This document shows, in pieces, positions 1-9,716 of a stretch of DNA of 64,000 nucleotides; position 1 is the first letter of the stretch; every line of letters starts with the position of its first letter. Made by a program: the position numbers and the translations under genes. Where the stretch lies: the NCBI GenBank assembly GCA_963971305.1, contig CAXARO010001760.1, positions 1 to 64,000 on the forward strand. Direction: 5' to 3'. A model generated the notes under the pieces. It was given only the letters and a program-made list of their open reading frames with translations. It was not told where the DNA came from and searched no databases. This DNA is from Arcuatula senhousia (Eukaryota; Mollusca; Bivalvia; Mytilida; Mytilidae).

Positions 1-345
1 CATTAGCGTAAATTAATTTCTTAGTACAAATAATTTTGATCTTGGTTTTTAAAGGGAACATAACTCACAAGGGATCAGTAGAACGTTTTTAGCAACTATT
101 TTAATACATAGATGACATAGAAATCAAGGTTCTTTTAGATTAGGATAAAGGTAGAACAAACTGTTTAATGAAATGATTTTTCACTTCTTCCTTACCAGTT
201 CCTTTGTCTTAAAAGGAACGATCTGAGCCGGATAATCGCCCAAAGTACCCTGTTCTCCTTTTTCAACTCTATTGATCCTTTTCATGTTTTAAAGCACGTT
301 TTTTTAAAAATGTTTGACATAAAAAATTAATAAATCAATGTAAGT
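1..345. other. No feature recognised
   Basis: AT-rich sequence with no open frame of note, no repeat and no RNA-like structure that I can support. Confidence 0.5.
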
Positions 346-445
346 AATAGTTATTACATGAGGACGCGGTGTGTCAGTAAAAGATCACCCCGACGGCCGG
401 AGGCCGGAGGAGGTGATCTTACTGACACACCAAGTAATAACTATT
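346..445. repeat. Foldback (palindromic) repeat 1
   Basis: The outer arms 346-357 and 434-445 are perfect 12-bp inverted copies (AATAGTTATTAC against GTAATAACTATT). The inner arms 368-389 and 412-431 (GGTGTGTCAG... against ...CTGACACACC) match apart from a 2-base indel. The loop is GC-rich (GGCCGGAGGCCGGAGG), unlike the AT-rich surroundings. This looks like a foldback/MITE-type element. The inner arm carries a GTAAnnGATCACC-like core that recalls the foldback at 2658-2760. Confidence 0.75.
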
Positions 446-610
446 TTACATCCCAGCCTTCAAAATATGTCATGTAAAATTTAAATACAAACATTAGAAT
501 ACATTCTGTGCATTTAGAATCAAAAAGAAAACATTTTTTATAATATTTATTATAGAATATCCTTATTGGGCCCCTTCAATATTCTTTATGTACATTTTTT
601 TAGAGAAGAT

Positions 611-700
611 TTTCCATCGGATTCGTGGTCTAGTGGATATGAAGGTAGACTTGGAACAGTGAGATCCGATGTTCAAACCCCGGTGGAAACTATTGAAACA
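611..700 (+). repeat. tRNA-derived SINE-like head or tRNA pseudogene
   Basis: An A-box-like TGGTCTAGTGGA lies at 626-637 and a B-box-like GTTCAAACC at 671-679, at the spacing expected for a tRNA-type internal Pol III promoter. GGTCTAGTGG resembles Glu/Asp tRNAs. The T-stem and the 7-bp acceptor stem do not pair properly, so it is not a working tRNA. It is best read as a SINE head or an old tRNA pseudogene. The 3' limit is not defined. Confidence 0.5.
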
Positions 701-896
701 TTGAAATACGCTTAAGCCAGCGCTCCGCAGATAGCCCTTTTTTTTCTAAGGGGCAGGACCCCCTTTACTTAAATATCTGTAGGGATTCAACTGTTTTTCT
801 GGCATAGCTAAATGTATACATCAAGTGGTTCATAAATAAACATACTTTGAGAAAAAGGGGTCATAATGTATAAAACAAGGGATTTTGCATTACACT

Positions 897-910
897 GTTG
901 CCATGGAAAC
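897..910. promoter_or_regulatory. X-box-like (RFX) palindrome
   Basis: GTTGCCATGGAAAC closely matches the palindromic RFX X-box consensus (GTNRCC-N0-3-RGYAAC type). No gene lies beside it, so a function is not implied. Similar sequences are at 1278-1291 and 58545-58558. Confidence 0.3.
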
Positions 911-1277
911 AGCAATAATTTGCTTCAAAAAACCTAAAAAACAGTGTCAACACACTTTTTTTGCATGAAATTTGAACACTGTTCTTCCCAAATATGTTGA
1001 CATTTTATTTCACTTTCCTGTAGAGCAGATGTTTAATTTTCAGAAAAATAGCCTCAACCTGGGTCATCGCCGTTTTGATTTTGCGCTATCTTAGTGGCCA
1101 TAAAAAGTTTTTATTTTAATGCATAGAAAATTACCTAAAAATACACCATCCTAGTTTCCCTTTGCATCCACCATGTTGTTTACATATAAAGCTAGCAACA
1201 CTAAATTAGGTATCAAAATTTTGGGGAAGTGCCAAATACCACATTTTTTCAAATAAAAATATATGATATAATATAAG

Positions 1278-1291
1278 GTAACCATAGCAAC
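1278..1291. promoter_or_regulatory. X-box-like (RFX) site
   Basis: GTAACCATAGCAAC fits GTNRCCNNRGYAAC at every position. No neighbouring gene is visible. It may be part of an old repeat: the half-site CCATAGCAAC recurs several times in each family-B element. Confidence 0.3.
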
Positions 1292-2657
1292 AGGTTTTGT
1301 AAAATTTTCTATATTTTCAACCCTAGCCAAATTTGGGAAACTAACACCCATCTGTGGAAAGCCTGCTCAAACATGTATTGTAAAGATGTACATATTTTCC
1401 AGTCAGTTATGTTAATTTCACATTGCCAATTCGGTTACCTTGCTATGATGAGTATGGTCATGAATGCGTTAACAATTTAAGTTTTATTTTAAAAGGCATA
1501 TTAGTACAAATAAATTTATGGTCAATGTGAAAACCTATACGAATTAAATATGACTAATGCTTCGAGCTTTTTGTATTTAAAAAGAGTTTGAAAGTATCAC
1601 TTACAGAAATATGTTTGAAGCAAAGAAGGTGCTCCTTTAACAATATCGTTCAGCTTTGACCACCGAAACCAAGAAAAAAGAACTGATACTGAATTGAGAC
1701 AGCACACGCCAATTCACCGGGAACCCAATTTCATATGCGAGCATTGCATGCATTGTGGTGGGCACATTCAAGTGACGTAGAGTGTTAAAAAATACAACAA
1801 AAAGGGAAAAATATTGAAATAAAAGACTACTTGTTTTTGCCACGGGATCTTAACGGCTATCGTTAACGCTGGAAAAAAAAGAACGCCAATGTATTGCATT
1901 TGTTACTAGATTATTGCATTCATGGTGTCATGTTTATAAAGTTGCTCAAAACAAAATACCAGACTGCATAAAATATCCAAACAAAATGACAAAAAAGTTT
2001 AATATAAACTGTTATACTAAATAAACAACTGGGTAATCGGTAAATTTCAGAGGACTTGGCAATTCAATAAAATTGTACAGGACCAAACCTCGCACCTTTC
2101 TATGTTAACGTGGTGTAAATTAAAAGTCACTTGATGTTTGTTTATGGATATCATTATTTTTTTTGTACATTGCTATACACTGTTTAAGATTTGATTTTGA
2201 TAATTAGTTTCTGAATACGATATATAGTACCGTTTAGTCTGTAGAATATGAAATGAGAGGAGAAACTGTATTGTTCTTTATTCAGTTGTAATTTATTTCT
2301 GCTCATATCGTGTTACGCCTGGGATTTTACATAATATAAAAATCTTAATATTTATTCTTAAAAAGAAAAGCCATCGGACATATCAAGATTAAAATAACCC
2401 CCCAAAAATGGGTAATAAACAGAAATGGCCGGATTTCGTTAAACAGGAAGTATATTAGCCACAGAGCCAATGCTGATACCAAATATCAAGTAACTGTGAT
2501 TAGTAGTTGCTAATAAAACTGTTATGGAAGTTTATAATACTTCATAAGATTTTTTCCTAACAAATTTTAATCAATCAATTCAATCTATCATATTCAAAAA
2601 AGCCCCGAGTGTAAATTATTTCCCCAGCGGGTGATATTATACAATTTTTACCGCTGG
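1292..2657. other. Unassigned AT-rich intergenic DNA
   Basis: Only short chance open frames (under 70 codons) occur, with no recognisable residues. I see no repeat structure that I can support. Confidence 0.5.
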
Positions 2658-2760
2658 TGTGTGACCCGGTGGTTTCTTTCCCAGAGAAAGTAAGGCCACC
2701 TGAGGGCTTGCCCCGAGGGTGACCTTACTTTTCGAGGGGAAAGAAATGCCGGGTCACACA
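2658..2760. repeat. Foldback repeat 2
   Basis: The left arm 2658-2700 (TGTGTGACCCGG...GTAAGGCCACC) and right arm 2717-2760 (GGGTGACCTTAC...CCGGGTCACACA) are inverted copies with a few mismatches, separated by a loop of about 16 bases. The total is about 103 bp. The arm core GTAAGGTCACC resembles foldback 1, so the two may belong to one family. Confidence 0.75.
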
Positions 2761-2919
2761 TATCATTTAGGGTGATAAATGTTATATTATATCGAATATT
2801 TAAATGAAACAATTTAATTTTTAATGTTAAACATATTTCGGGCATTTTAATCTATATTCATGTGAAAAATACAGCCGATATAATATTGAAGAAAAATCGT
2901 GGGGCCACGTGCAAATTCT

Positions 2920-3070
2920 CACGAGAGGGTGACCTTACCATGCGACCCAATTTGAAAGATTACCGGTTGACCCAGCGAAATATCACATGTCACGTGAAAA
3001 GCTCTAAGCGAATCACAATAAACATTTTTATATGAGTATATAATGTTTTTTTATCCATCACCCTCTCGTG
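2920..3070. repeat. Spaced inverted repeat 3
   Basis: CACGAGAGGGTGA at 2920-2932 is exactly inverted at 3058-3070 (TCACCCTCTCGTG), 125 bp apart. The GAGAGGGTGA core also forms the arm of the foldback at 3356-3487, so these are probably related elements. CACCGAGCTCGTGCAC just after 3070 is a second short palindrome. Confidence 0.6.
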
Positions 3071-3355
3071 CACCGAGCTCGTGCACAGCCTCAAATTGAC
3101 ATTCGTAATCTGTTGTATGCTACATGTACGAAGTAATGAATAGTATTTAAATTAAACAATATTTCGTGCAATGTGCTTATTTAAACTAACACTTATTAAT
3201 GCACCTACATGTACTAACAGACAAACGCCGAAACAAATAAAAAGTGTTTTCTAAAGTCATTTCATTTTACATTTTATTTCAGTAAGAGGAAAACGAAATT
3301 TGAAAATCTATGCGTAAAATTAAGTACTTCAATGATTCAGTGTAATAAATTAAAT

Positions 3356-3487
3356 AACATATAGCTGAGAGGGTGATAGAGTAGATTTCTACCCTCCGAA
3401 AAGTCATTGTCAACTGAGGCGCAGCCGAGGTTGACAATGCTTTTCTCAGGGTATCAATCTACTCTATCACCCTCTCATGTATATGTT
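3356..3487. repeat. Foldback repeat 4 (long arms)
   Basis: Arms of about 58 bp (3356-3414 and 3430-3487) are inverted copies with roughly seven differences around a 15-base loop. The shared core is GAGAGGGTGATAGAGTAGAT. It is flanked by AT-rich DNA and could extrude as a near-perfect hairpin. It carries no coding sequence, which fits a foldback/MITE-type element. Confidence 0.85.
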
Positions 3488-4176
3488 GTTAATATAATTT
3501 TCCCCGCCTGCCCGCCCGCTGCCCGACATTCACCATTTTATAACCCAGATTTTCACTAGACAATGAAATCCGCCAAAAATCGATTACAATAGAAATATAA
3601 ATGCAAGGAATATAAAAGACGTGCTTTCAAAAGTTTTTGCATTACAATAACATACATTACCATTTTTTTTAGTACACTGACTTGCACTTACCAAAAAATC
3701 AAATAATTGTAAATATGTCAACATGTACATGTTTCTTGTACAGAAACAAATATTTGGGAATTTCCATGCTTGTTGTTGAACCCCAAAACACCATAAAACC
3801 TAACGTTTTTTATCAGAGTACCTGAAACAAACAAAGCCTTTGTATTTCGGCATGACAAAAAACTTGCTGTCAAGTGGCCGGTTTTTCTTCAATAGCTTTT
3901 TAAAAAGCAAATCAAGCACCACATTTTTGTTATGGACCATTTCTCATAACTCATAATTGCCGAAAGGTAACATGGTTTTATTCATTAGATGTATATAACT
4001 TTTGTAAACACGAAGAGAAAACCAACTGTTGTCGAATGAAGCGAGGTTTTTCCGCCACCTTTATAGTCACTTACCAAATTATGCTGCGCACTTACCAATT
4101 ACATTGGACCCCCTGTTTATATTATTTTCGATTATATTCCGATAATACCATGGGTATCCGGAAATGTTTCAAATGG
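3488..4176. other. Unassigned AT-rich DNA
   Basis: A short C-rich stretch (about 3503-3526) is followed by AT-rich sequence. No gene, RNA or repeat was recognised. Confidence 0.5.
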
Positions 4177-4732
4177 ATACTTTATTGAAAGAAGCGAAGA
4201 GGCACCAATGGGTCATTCGAGTGTCCAAAAGGGGCGACGACAAAACCGGTAAACACAAACAAGAACAGCACGAAGAAACACAAAACACCAATCAACCGAA
4301 CAGAAATCAACAACGCGAATTCAAGTCGCAACAAGAGTGAACTCATTTGCTCCTGAAAAGTAAGCGATTCCTGCCTGCTATTGCACACCATTTCCAATTC
4401 AGTGTGTCAAATCTGGTAAAGGAAGACAAAACAAAACTCTACGACAAATCAACATCTGCACTCATTTGAGAAATAGAAATCCCATATTTGTCCACGAGTG
4501 TAGATGTCTATCGTAAAAATTCTTGAGTGTATGCAACAAACGTGGAGCAAGATAATCCTGTGTTAGCAATTTCTGTGTCAAACGTGACGCTCTGTCAAGG
4601 AATTCGATGTAATTCCCGCAAGCTCTAGAGTAACGATTCAACTGTGATACGAAAACTCCATCAACAGGAGCGGACGGAATGTTGCTACACAAGAAGGGAA
4701 AGTTGACGATTGGAAAGTTAAAGTCATCACTT
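4177..4732 (-). pseudogene. Truncated reverse-transcriptase retroelement 3' end
   Basis: The minus-strand frame from about 4732 down to a TAG at 4439-4441 encodes the C-terminal part of a retroelement RT. Visible blocks are DDFNFPIVNFPF, CSNIPSAP, NRYSRACGNYIEFLDRA and RLTQKLLTQ. The same blocks occur at 53696-54211. A one-base shift near 4500 breaks the frame. Before it the frame runs into MGFLFLK and stop; after it the KYGISISQMSADV-type ending is readable in the next frame. A stop also sits just upstream of DDFNF, where the longer copy has an intact DKR. Upstream of about 4732 the homology ends, so this is a 5'-truncated, dead copy. The stretch 4177-4438 matches the sequence after the stop in the other copy and is the element's 3' untranslated end. 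The RT class (non-LTR, Penelope-like or other) cannot be settled from this fragment. Confidence 0.8.
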
Positions 4733-5048
4733 TATTCATTGGAACTTGGAAGGAAGAAGAATTGTAACAAGTCATATTACAAATATATCGACCATGTGCA
4801 GGAAATTTCAACAACAAAAAATATAAAAAATAATTTGTCAATTGGACGAGACCTATGATAAACCTCGGGGAACTTTGGTCCACCAGCAGCGATTATCGAC
4901 CAAGTGGTTTCAAAATACAAATATCACAACGGGTTTAAAAACGGGTAAATTGGTTTATTTTATATGCATATTTCAAACGGCAGTATTTGAATCAATCTCA
5001 ATGTCCAAGAGAAAAGTCATAACACGGAAGACACACCGGAACAGTTAT
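4733..5048. other. Unassigned DNA
   Basis: A 74-codon plus-strand open frame (4842-5066) has no recognisable motif and is probably chance. Nothing else was seen. Confidence 0.4.
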
Positions 5049-5149
5049 AGATCGCAATGGTCCTGACCTGGTACAGGCATTTCAAATGAAATGGTGGGTT
5101 AAACCAGGTTTTTTAAGGCGCGTCCAACCCCCCTCTTTCATTGCGATCT
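5049..5149. repeat. Inverted-repeat-bounded element core
   Basis: AGATCGCAATG (5049-5059) is exactly inverted at 5139-5149. Inside are CCTGACCTGGTACAGG, a 7-bp-stem palindrome CATTTCAAATGAAATG, and GGTGGGTTAAACCAGGTTTT. From memory, CCTGACyTGGTACAGGCATTT...GGTTAAACCtGGTTTT is a common dispersed repeat in mussel and other bivalve sequences. I could not search to confirm that. Confidence 0.5.
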
Positions 5150-5687
5150 TAGGGTCCGGCAGTAACACAAAACCCAAGTAATGAGACTTTTAGTCAACAG
5201 AAGATTTGTTCCCTATGAGTTTTTTCCATTGTCCTCCATTATACGCCACATTTCATATCAACAAAAAACTACTGAGATTGATGGAAACATTAGTTTTTTA
5301 TTAGGTCTACAATATGGGAGTATTAAAGATGAAATGTATTCATAATTAATAATTAATGTACATAGTTTTGCATTAATGGGTTTTGTGCTTATTACTGATT
5401 CTTTCCTAGAAATGCAGCGGTCAAACCAAAGATTTTGCTGATGGAAAGGACTGAAAGATAACAATTCAATTGATACGCCAAGGTAAAATATATTTTGTAG
5501 TTGATTTTATTAATTAAATATATAACATGTAGATTTAATATTTCTTACTTATGTTCCTATGATTTTGAGTGAGCTTACTTTATCTTTGCTGTTCCTGTTT
5601 TTATTCGCTGAACCGAATGGCATACAATATGTACAATAAATTACAGTAGTATAGTCAAGACTGTATACAGGCTAAACTACGAACCCA
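5150..5687. other. Unassigned AT-rich DNA
   Basis: No gene or repeat recognised. The 68-codon minus frame at 5258-5464 has no motif. Confidence 0.4.
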
Positions 5688-5785
5688 AGCCATGAATCGA
5701 ATACCTACACCCTGAAATCCGAGCCATGAATCCAAGACGTACACCCTTAATTCCGAGCTCTACATCATGCACAACCTTAAATCCG
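5688..5785. repeat. 34-bp tandem repeat, about 3 degenerate copies
   Basis: Copies at 5688-5721, 5722-5755 and 5756-5785 each begin AGC and end AAATCCG or AATTCCG, with a central TACACCCT-like block. The third copy is shorter and more diverged. Confidence 0.6.
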
Positions 5786-5812
5786 GGGTTTCCAGGGTAG
5801 TTCATCCTCTAT

Positions 5813-6034
5813 TTACTCTTCCGTACACCGGGTGGTCCTTGTCGTTTTCTGAATGGCCGCTTCCACACGAGGAGTTTTGCCATTTACGCGTTCCACACGA
5901 GAAGCATTACCATTTCTGACCATCAAGCTTGCCTTTTGTCTAAAGTGTCTAAAGTGACGCCCCCACTCCTCGGCAACGGGAACATACTGGTTCCCCCCTC
6001 TCTTGGTGTGATCGTAAACTTCAAGCGAACCCAT
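5813..6034 (-). CDS. Small basic hypothetical protein after protease remnant
   Basis: A 73-residue minus-strand frame begins with ATG at 6034, only 8 bases beyond the stop of the protease remnant (6042-6044), in the same direction. It is rich in Arg, Lys, Thr and Val (blocks EEWGRHFRHFR, RNGNASRVERVNGKTPRVE, TTRTTR), with no membrane segment and no motif that I recognise. The tight spacing suggests it may have been the next gene of the mobile element that carried the protease. Because that gene is broken, this frame may be only a surviving fragment. No function is proposed. A chance frame is the alternative. Confidence 0.3.
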   Translation of the reverse strand: MGSLEVYDHTKRGGNQYVPVAEEWGRHFRHFRQKASLMVRNGNASRVERVNGKTPRVEAAIQKTTRTTRCTEE

Positions 6035-6041
6035 TTATTCA

Positions 6042-6531
6042 CTATTTTCTTAGACTGCTTTTTACAACTTTTTCATCATTAGCAGCTAAGTCCCTGTAGG
6101 AAAATGTTCTTATCACACCCTCAATTGAACCATTCTTAAACGTTTCTTTACAACTATTTCATCATTGGAAGCTAAATCCCTGTAGGAAAATTTTCTTATC
6201 ACATCCTCCATGGAACCATTTTTATACCTTTGTCGGAGAAAATACACACAATACCAACCACACGTATCGTTGTCGTAAGGTTTAATACGTTCTGTAAGAG
6301 TATAGTAGCTCAACCGTTTTTCTCTAGAATATTGCGGAGATGACGATAGAAAGAATCCGGTGTGCGTCCCATGGGATAAAAAAACTCTGGAAGTCCATTG
6401 GACGGGAAGTGAAGGACTACCCAATGAGCTGGACCCGTGTTCACGATGAAGCTGCATGGTCTTCTTGGAATCGAAAGAGGTAAATCTGTATAACGGTATG
6501 TAGCGACTGGTAGATCTAAAATATAGTTCAA
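6042..6531 (-). pseudogene. Frameshifted adenain-like (C5-type) cysteine protease
   Basis: Two overlapping minus-strand frames together carry the core of an adenain/Ulp-like cysteine protease. The first (6531-6310) has SFIVNTGPAHWVV, with the likely catalytic His in PAHW, then LPEFF with a likely acidic residue, and ends ILEKNG-stop. The second frame continues with RIKPYDNDTCGWYCVYFLRQ, where TCGWYC holds the likely nucleophile Cys. The frame changes within an A-rich run near 6318-6325, so the gene is broken. The C-terminal block KNGSMEDVIRKFSYRDLA is followed, after a second frame change near 6140, by a near copy KNGSIEGVIRTFSYRDLA that ends at TAG 6042-6044. This is an internal tandem duplication. 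Such proteases belong to Polinton/Maverick-like elements and adenovirus-related lineages, where they mature capsid proteins. No capsid, polymerase or integrase is visible here. The long Arg-rich N-terminus of one open frame is a shadow of the CCT microsatellite. Confidence 0.75.
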
Positions 6532-6563
6532 AAATTATGTTTTTATACGTTTTTTGGAGGACT

Positions 6564-6690
6564 CTCCTCCTCCTTACTTTTTTCCATCTCCTCCTCCTCC
6601 TCCTCCTCCTCACTATCTTGTATAATTTTTCTCCTCCTCCTCCTCCTCCTCCTCACTATTTTCCATATCCTCCTCCTCACTATCTTGTCT
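6564..6690. repeat. (CCT)n-rich microsatellite cluster
   Basis: Several TCC/CTC runs alternate with a repeated CACTATCTTGT / CACTATTTTCCAT spacer, giving a compound micro/minisatellite. Confidence 0.9.
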
Positions 6691-7726
6691 CACTTTTTTT
6701 GCTAAGATGTCCAATTAACAAAACTAGAGATCTGTTCAAATTAAACTGAAATGACTTACATAAGCTTAGAAAACACCTTTGTTTTTTTCAGGTTTGCTGA
6801 TATAAATATGTGTAAAAATAATTTAGATTTAAGCATAATACTCGCTTACGGGTGGGTGAGTTTCGGTAATCATTATATTTTTCCTTGATGTGTGCTTCTG
6901 AATAGCCATATATATTACCCATCTTGTTGTCAGCCCACACAACAATAGGTCAAGTCAAAGACATAAAAAACATTTCTGAACGGAAAAGATAACATTTAGT
7001 CGCTCGGATATTACCAATAAATAGAATATAGGACTTTTTAAATCTTGAAATAGAATTTGTCACTGGCCTTCGGGTTCAAAATAAACCAAAGTGAAATCGC
7101 AAGATTCAAAAGTGAAATGTTCTATTATACAACCTTCTGAGCCATGTAATTACTGCTGCTGAAATATGGAAAGGGCCTTCATCCACCACCGAGATGCGGA
7201 CTGCTTTTCTTATTGCAAAACTTATTGTTACACCACCAGCACGTGAAATCAATAACTGATTACTTTGTCTTCAAAATTTCTCAGATGTAATGACACACTC
7301 ATCATGCGACTGTCCGTTCACTGCTCACTGAAGAGACACTTTCTTCGATCTGGTAATTGAAAACTTTCATCTTGATGTTAACATGGAATAAGCCATTGTG
7401 ATTCGACAGCCTTATAATGTGTTCTGTTGGGAAAACCGCCATCAGCCCCGCTCAAAAACTCTGAGTTATCGAACTTGCGTTCCCTATGCTACACTCATAT
7501 GTTATTCGTATTCAGCACATTACAACCGTTTAGCAAGGCATTGTGTTCAATGGTCATCCCTTACTTTTTAATTTTTTAGTGTATGAACTAAATCTAAACT
7601 GCATGTTTATATTGTTGATATAATTTATATTTCACTGCTTACTTAATTAATTTGTTCTCCTTGGAAATATGCCCTTGTTATGGTATTACATAATTATGTT
7701 ATGTATAATGTAATCTCTCATCAGAG
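6691..7726. other. Unassigned DNA, possibly LINE 3' region at the right end
   Basis: No coding frame of note. The last few hundred bases lead directly into an AATAAA and short-repeat tail (7727-7751), so part of this may be the 3' untranslated region of a LINE. I cannot place its left edge. Confidence 0.4.
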
Positions 7727-7751
7727 GAAATAAAGAATTGATTGATTGATT
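7727..7751 (+). repeat. LINE-type 3' tail, AATAAAG(AATT)(GATT)n
   Basis: AGGAAATAAAGAATTGATTG continues into further GATT units. An AATAAA-like signal followed by a 4-base tandem tail is typical of the 3' ends of CR1/L2/RTE-like non-LTR retrotransposons. No ORF of the element is visible upstream. Confidence 0.5.
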
Positions 7752-8214
7752 CATGAAAAATCTAATATAGTACAATAGAATACAGGTGGTCGTTAAGACA
7801 GGTTTGACTGTATATTATAAATGGTAATCGCAAACTCTTACTCCAGAAAGCAGAACACACCACATTTTGACACTTACAGTGTTGGTGAAGGGACGGAAAG
7901 AGTTTAAAAGAACTAATTTGAAAGTCCAAAGTTTTTAAAGTTTTTGCTGTAAACTTATTATTTTTATGTTTAGCCTTGCCTCTATAATTTAAGTTCTACA
8001 AACCCGAAACACAATATCTTCTCGAAACAAAAAAAAACATTAACTGTCCATAACGTGATATTTTCAGTTGAGCTATATTTTACAAACACAAAATGATAAC
8101 TAGATTACTGACAAAGTCAGAAAGGGCCCCGCGGCAAAAAATCTAAGTGTTTTCAAAATTGTATTAGCTATGATTATAACCACTAAGGTATGATCCATTG
8201 AATGTGTATGAAAC

Positions 8215-8538
8215 TTCAGAGCTGTATTGTTAATACTAATAGCCTTTGAGTTTTATTGTTAAAAAATTCCAATTCTCAAAATCTGTGATTTTTTTCCAAA
8301 AATATTAAACAGATTTGCACGAAATTTTAATATGCAAATTATGACATGCTACTTAGCAGCTGTACAAAGTTTCAGCACTGTATTAATAACAGTTTTTGAG
8401 TTTTAGTGTTCACAAAATCTAATTATCAAAATCTGTGATTTTCGATAAAAAATGAAGTTTTTTCCAAAAATATTTCACATTTTTCCATGAAATTTTAATA
8501 TGCAAATTATGACATGCTACTTTGTAGCTGTACAAAAT
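8215..8538. repeat. Diverged tandem duplication, about 160 bp x 2
   Basis: Copy 1 (8215-8370) and copy 2 (8371-8538) share, in order, TTCAG..CTGTATT, TTTGAGTTTTA, CAAAATCTGTGATTTT, TTTTTTCCAAAAATATT, TTTTAATATGCAAATTATGA and GCTGTACAAA. They differ by substitutions and a 12-base indel. There is no coding potential. Confidence 0.75.
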
Positions 8539-8662
8539 TTCGTATATCACATCACGTCAAAGATGAAACCAATAGTATTTTGCATTTAAAGGATCCAAAT
8601 CAACCGCTTTTTTCCGCGTTTTGGTATTTGTAATTTTAATAATCTATACAGTAAAAGTCATT

Positions 8663-9605
8663 AAGGTCTTTCCCTTTCCAAGGGAAGACCTTATTGTATT
8701 TCTTCTGATTATTATTATTATTATTTTCTTTCTTCCGCCGTTTCGCCAAATTTCAACTTTGAGAAGTACGCGACATGTCGCAATGATACTTGGTATACTT
8801 TATCGGTCTATGTTTGTCGTTTCAGAAAAAACACTTGGGTACCGTACCATTTTACGTATAAGAGTTATGCCCCTTTTAGCTATAAAGTTTGTGGAATCTT
8901 CTTCTCCTGAACCATAAGAGGTACAAACTTCATTCCTTTTTCATTCAGAAGAGTAGCTCTTGAACTTGTGCAGGGTCAATTTTCATATTGGTATATTGAC
9001 CAATACAGGAGTTATTCCCCTTTAAACTTTGACCTTTTTAGTATTAAAATACTAAAATCAACATTTCTTAAGATATTTCAATGAAACTTAGTATACAAGG
9101 TCAGTGACCCCTAAGGACTAAAATAAGGTCAAAGTCAAAGGTCAAGGTCATCATTTGTAAATTTTCAAAAAATGAGTCTTTTTTCATTGCGAAATAGCTC
9201 AAATAAAATGTAACCCTTTTTAGATTTTTTTTCAATTATATGATGTGATTAGGTCTTCTTAATTGAACACAAAAAAAAATTGAAAAAATATGAAAAAATG
9301 GTGTCGCGACATGGATTTTTGTGAAAATTAGACCGTATCACCATACTTAGCAATTATATGACCTTGAAACATTTTTCAAGGTCAAATTAACTTACTTTTA
9401 CTATTCCAACTTGTTTCAATGATTAAAAGTGTTCAAATGTCAGAAATAAGGAAGTTGACATGCCACGCCCCCTTTTTTGGAAAATTTGGAAATTTGCCAT
9501 TTTTCACTAAAAAATTTTATTTTTGGGTAAATACACCTTATTTGACCATAATTAGATGATATCAACCCTGAAAACCCAGAAAAAGTGCCATCTGCCTTCT
9601 TTTTT
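8663..9605 (+). mobile_element. Family-A element unit 1 (943 bp, oldest copy)
   Basis: It begins with the A head hairpin at 8663-8692: 5' arm AAGGTCTTTCCCT, loop TTCCA, 3' arm AGGGAAGACCTT. Next come ATTGTATTTCTTCTG, an (ATT)n tract and TTTCTTTCTTCCGCC. It carries GACATGTCGC and TGTCGCGACA palindromes and AGGTCA half-sites. It ends at a T run directly abutting the next head. It is the most diverged A copy (for example AGGTCAGTGACC where others have GGGTCAGTGACC). It follows ATT in the flank, the usual target. No protein is encoded. Confidence 0.85.
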
Positions 9606-9716
9606 AAGGTCTTTCCCTTTCCAAGGGAAGACCTTATTGTATTTCTTCTGATTATTATTAAGGTCTTTCCCTTTCCAAGGGAAGACCTTATTGTATTTCT
9701 TCTGATTATTATTATT
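9606..9716 (+). mobile_element. Two stacked family-A heads without bodies
   Basis: Complete A heads start at 9606 and 9660, each followed only by ATTGTATTTCTTCTG and two or three ATT repeats before the next head (9660, then 9717). The spacings are 54 and 57 bp, differing by ATT number. They are best read as outer elements whose ATT tract received a further insertion, or as slippage copies of the head. Confidence 0.85.

Noticed and set aside
619..691. Functional tRNA gene (Glu/Asp-like)
   Set aside because: A and B boxes are recognisable, but the acceptor stem does not pair and the T stem has mismatches.
4842..5066. 74-codon plus-strand frame
   Set aside because: No motif, no homologous copy in the window, and it runs into the inverted-repeat element at 5049.
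6113..6613. 166-residue protein with an Arg-rich N-terminus
   Set aside because: The first ~20 residues are the antisense of the CCT microsatellite and the next ~90 are in the wrong frame for the protease. Only the C-terminal part is genuine protease-derived sequence.
8621..8917. 98-codon plus-strand frame
   Set aside because: It overlaps the A head, ATT tract and body. Ile/Phe runs come from ATT and TTC repeats, so it is a shadow of the mobile element.
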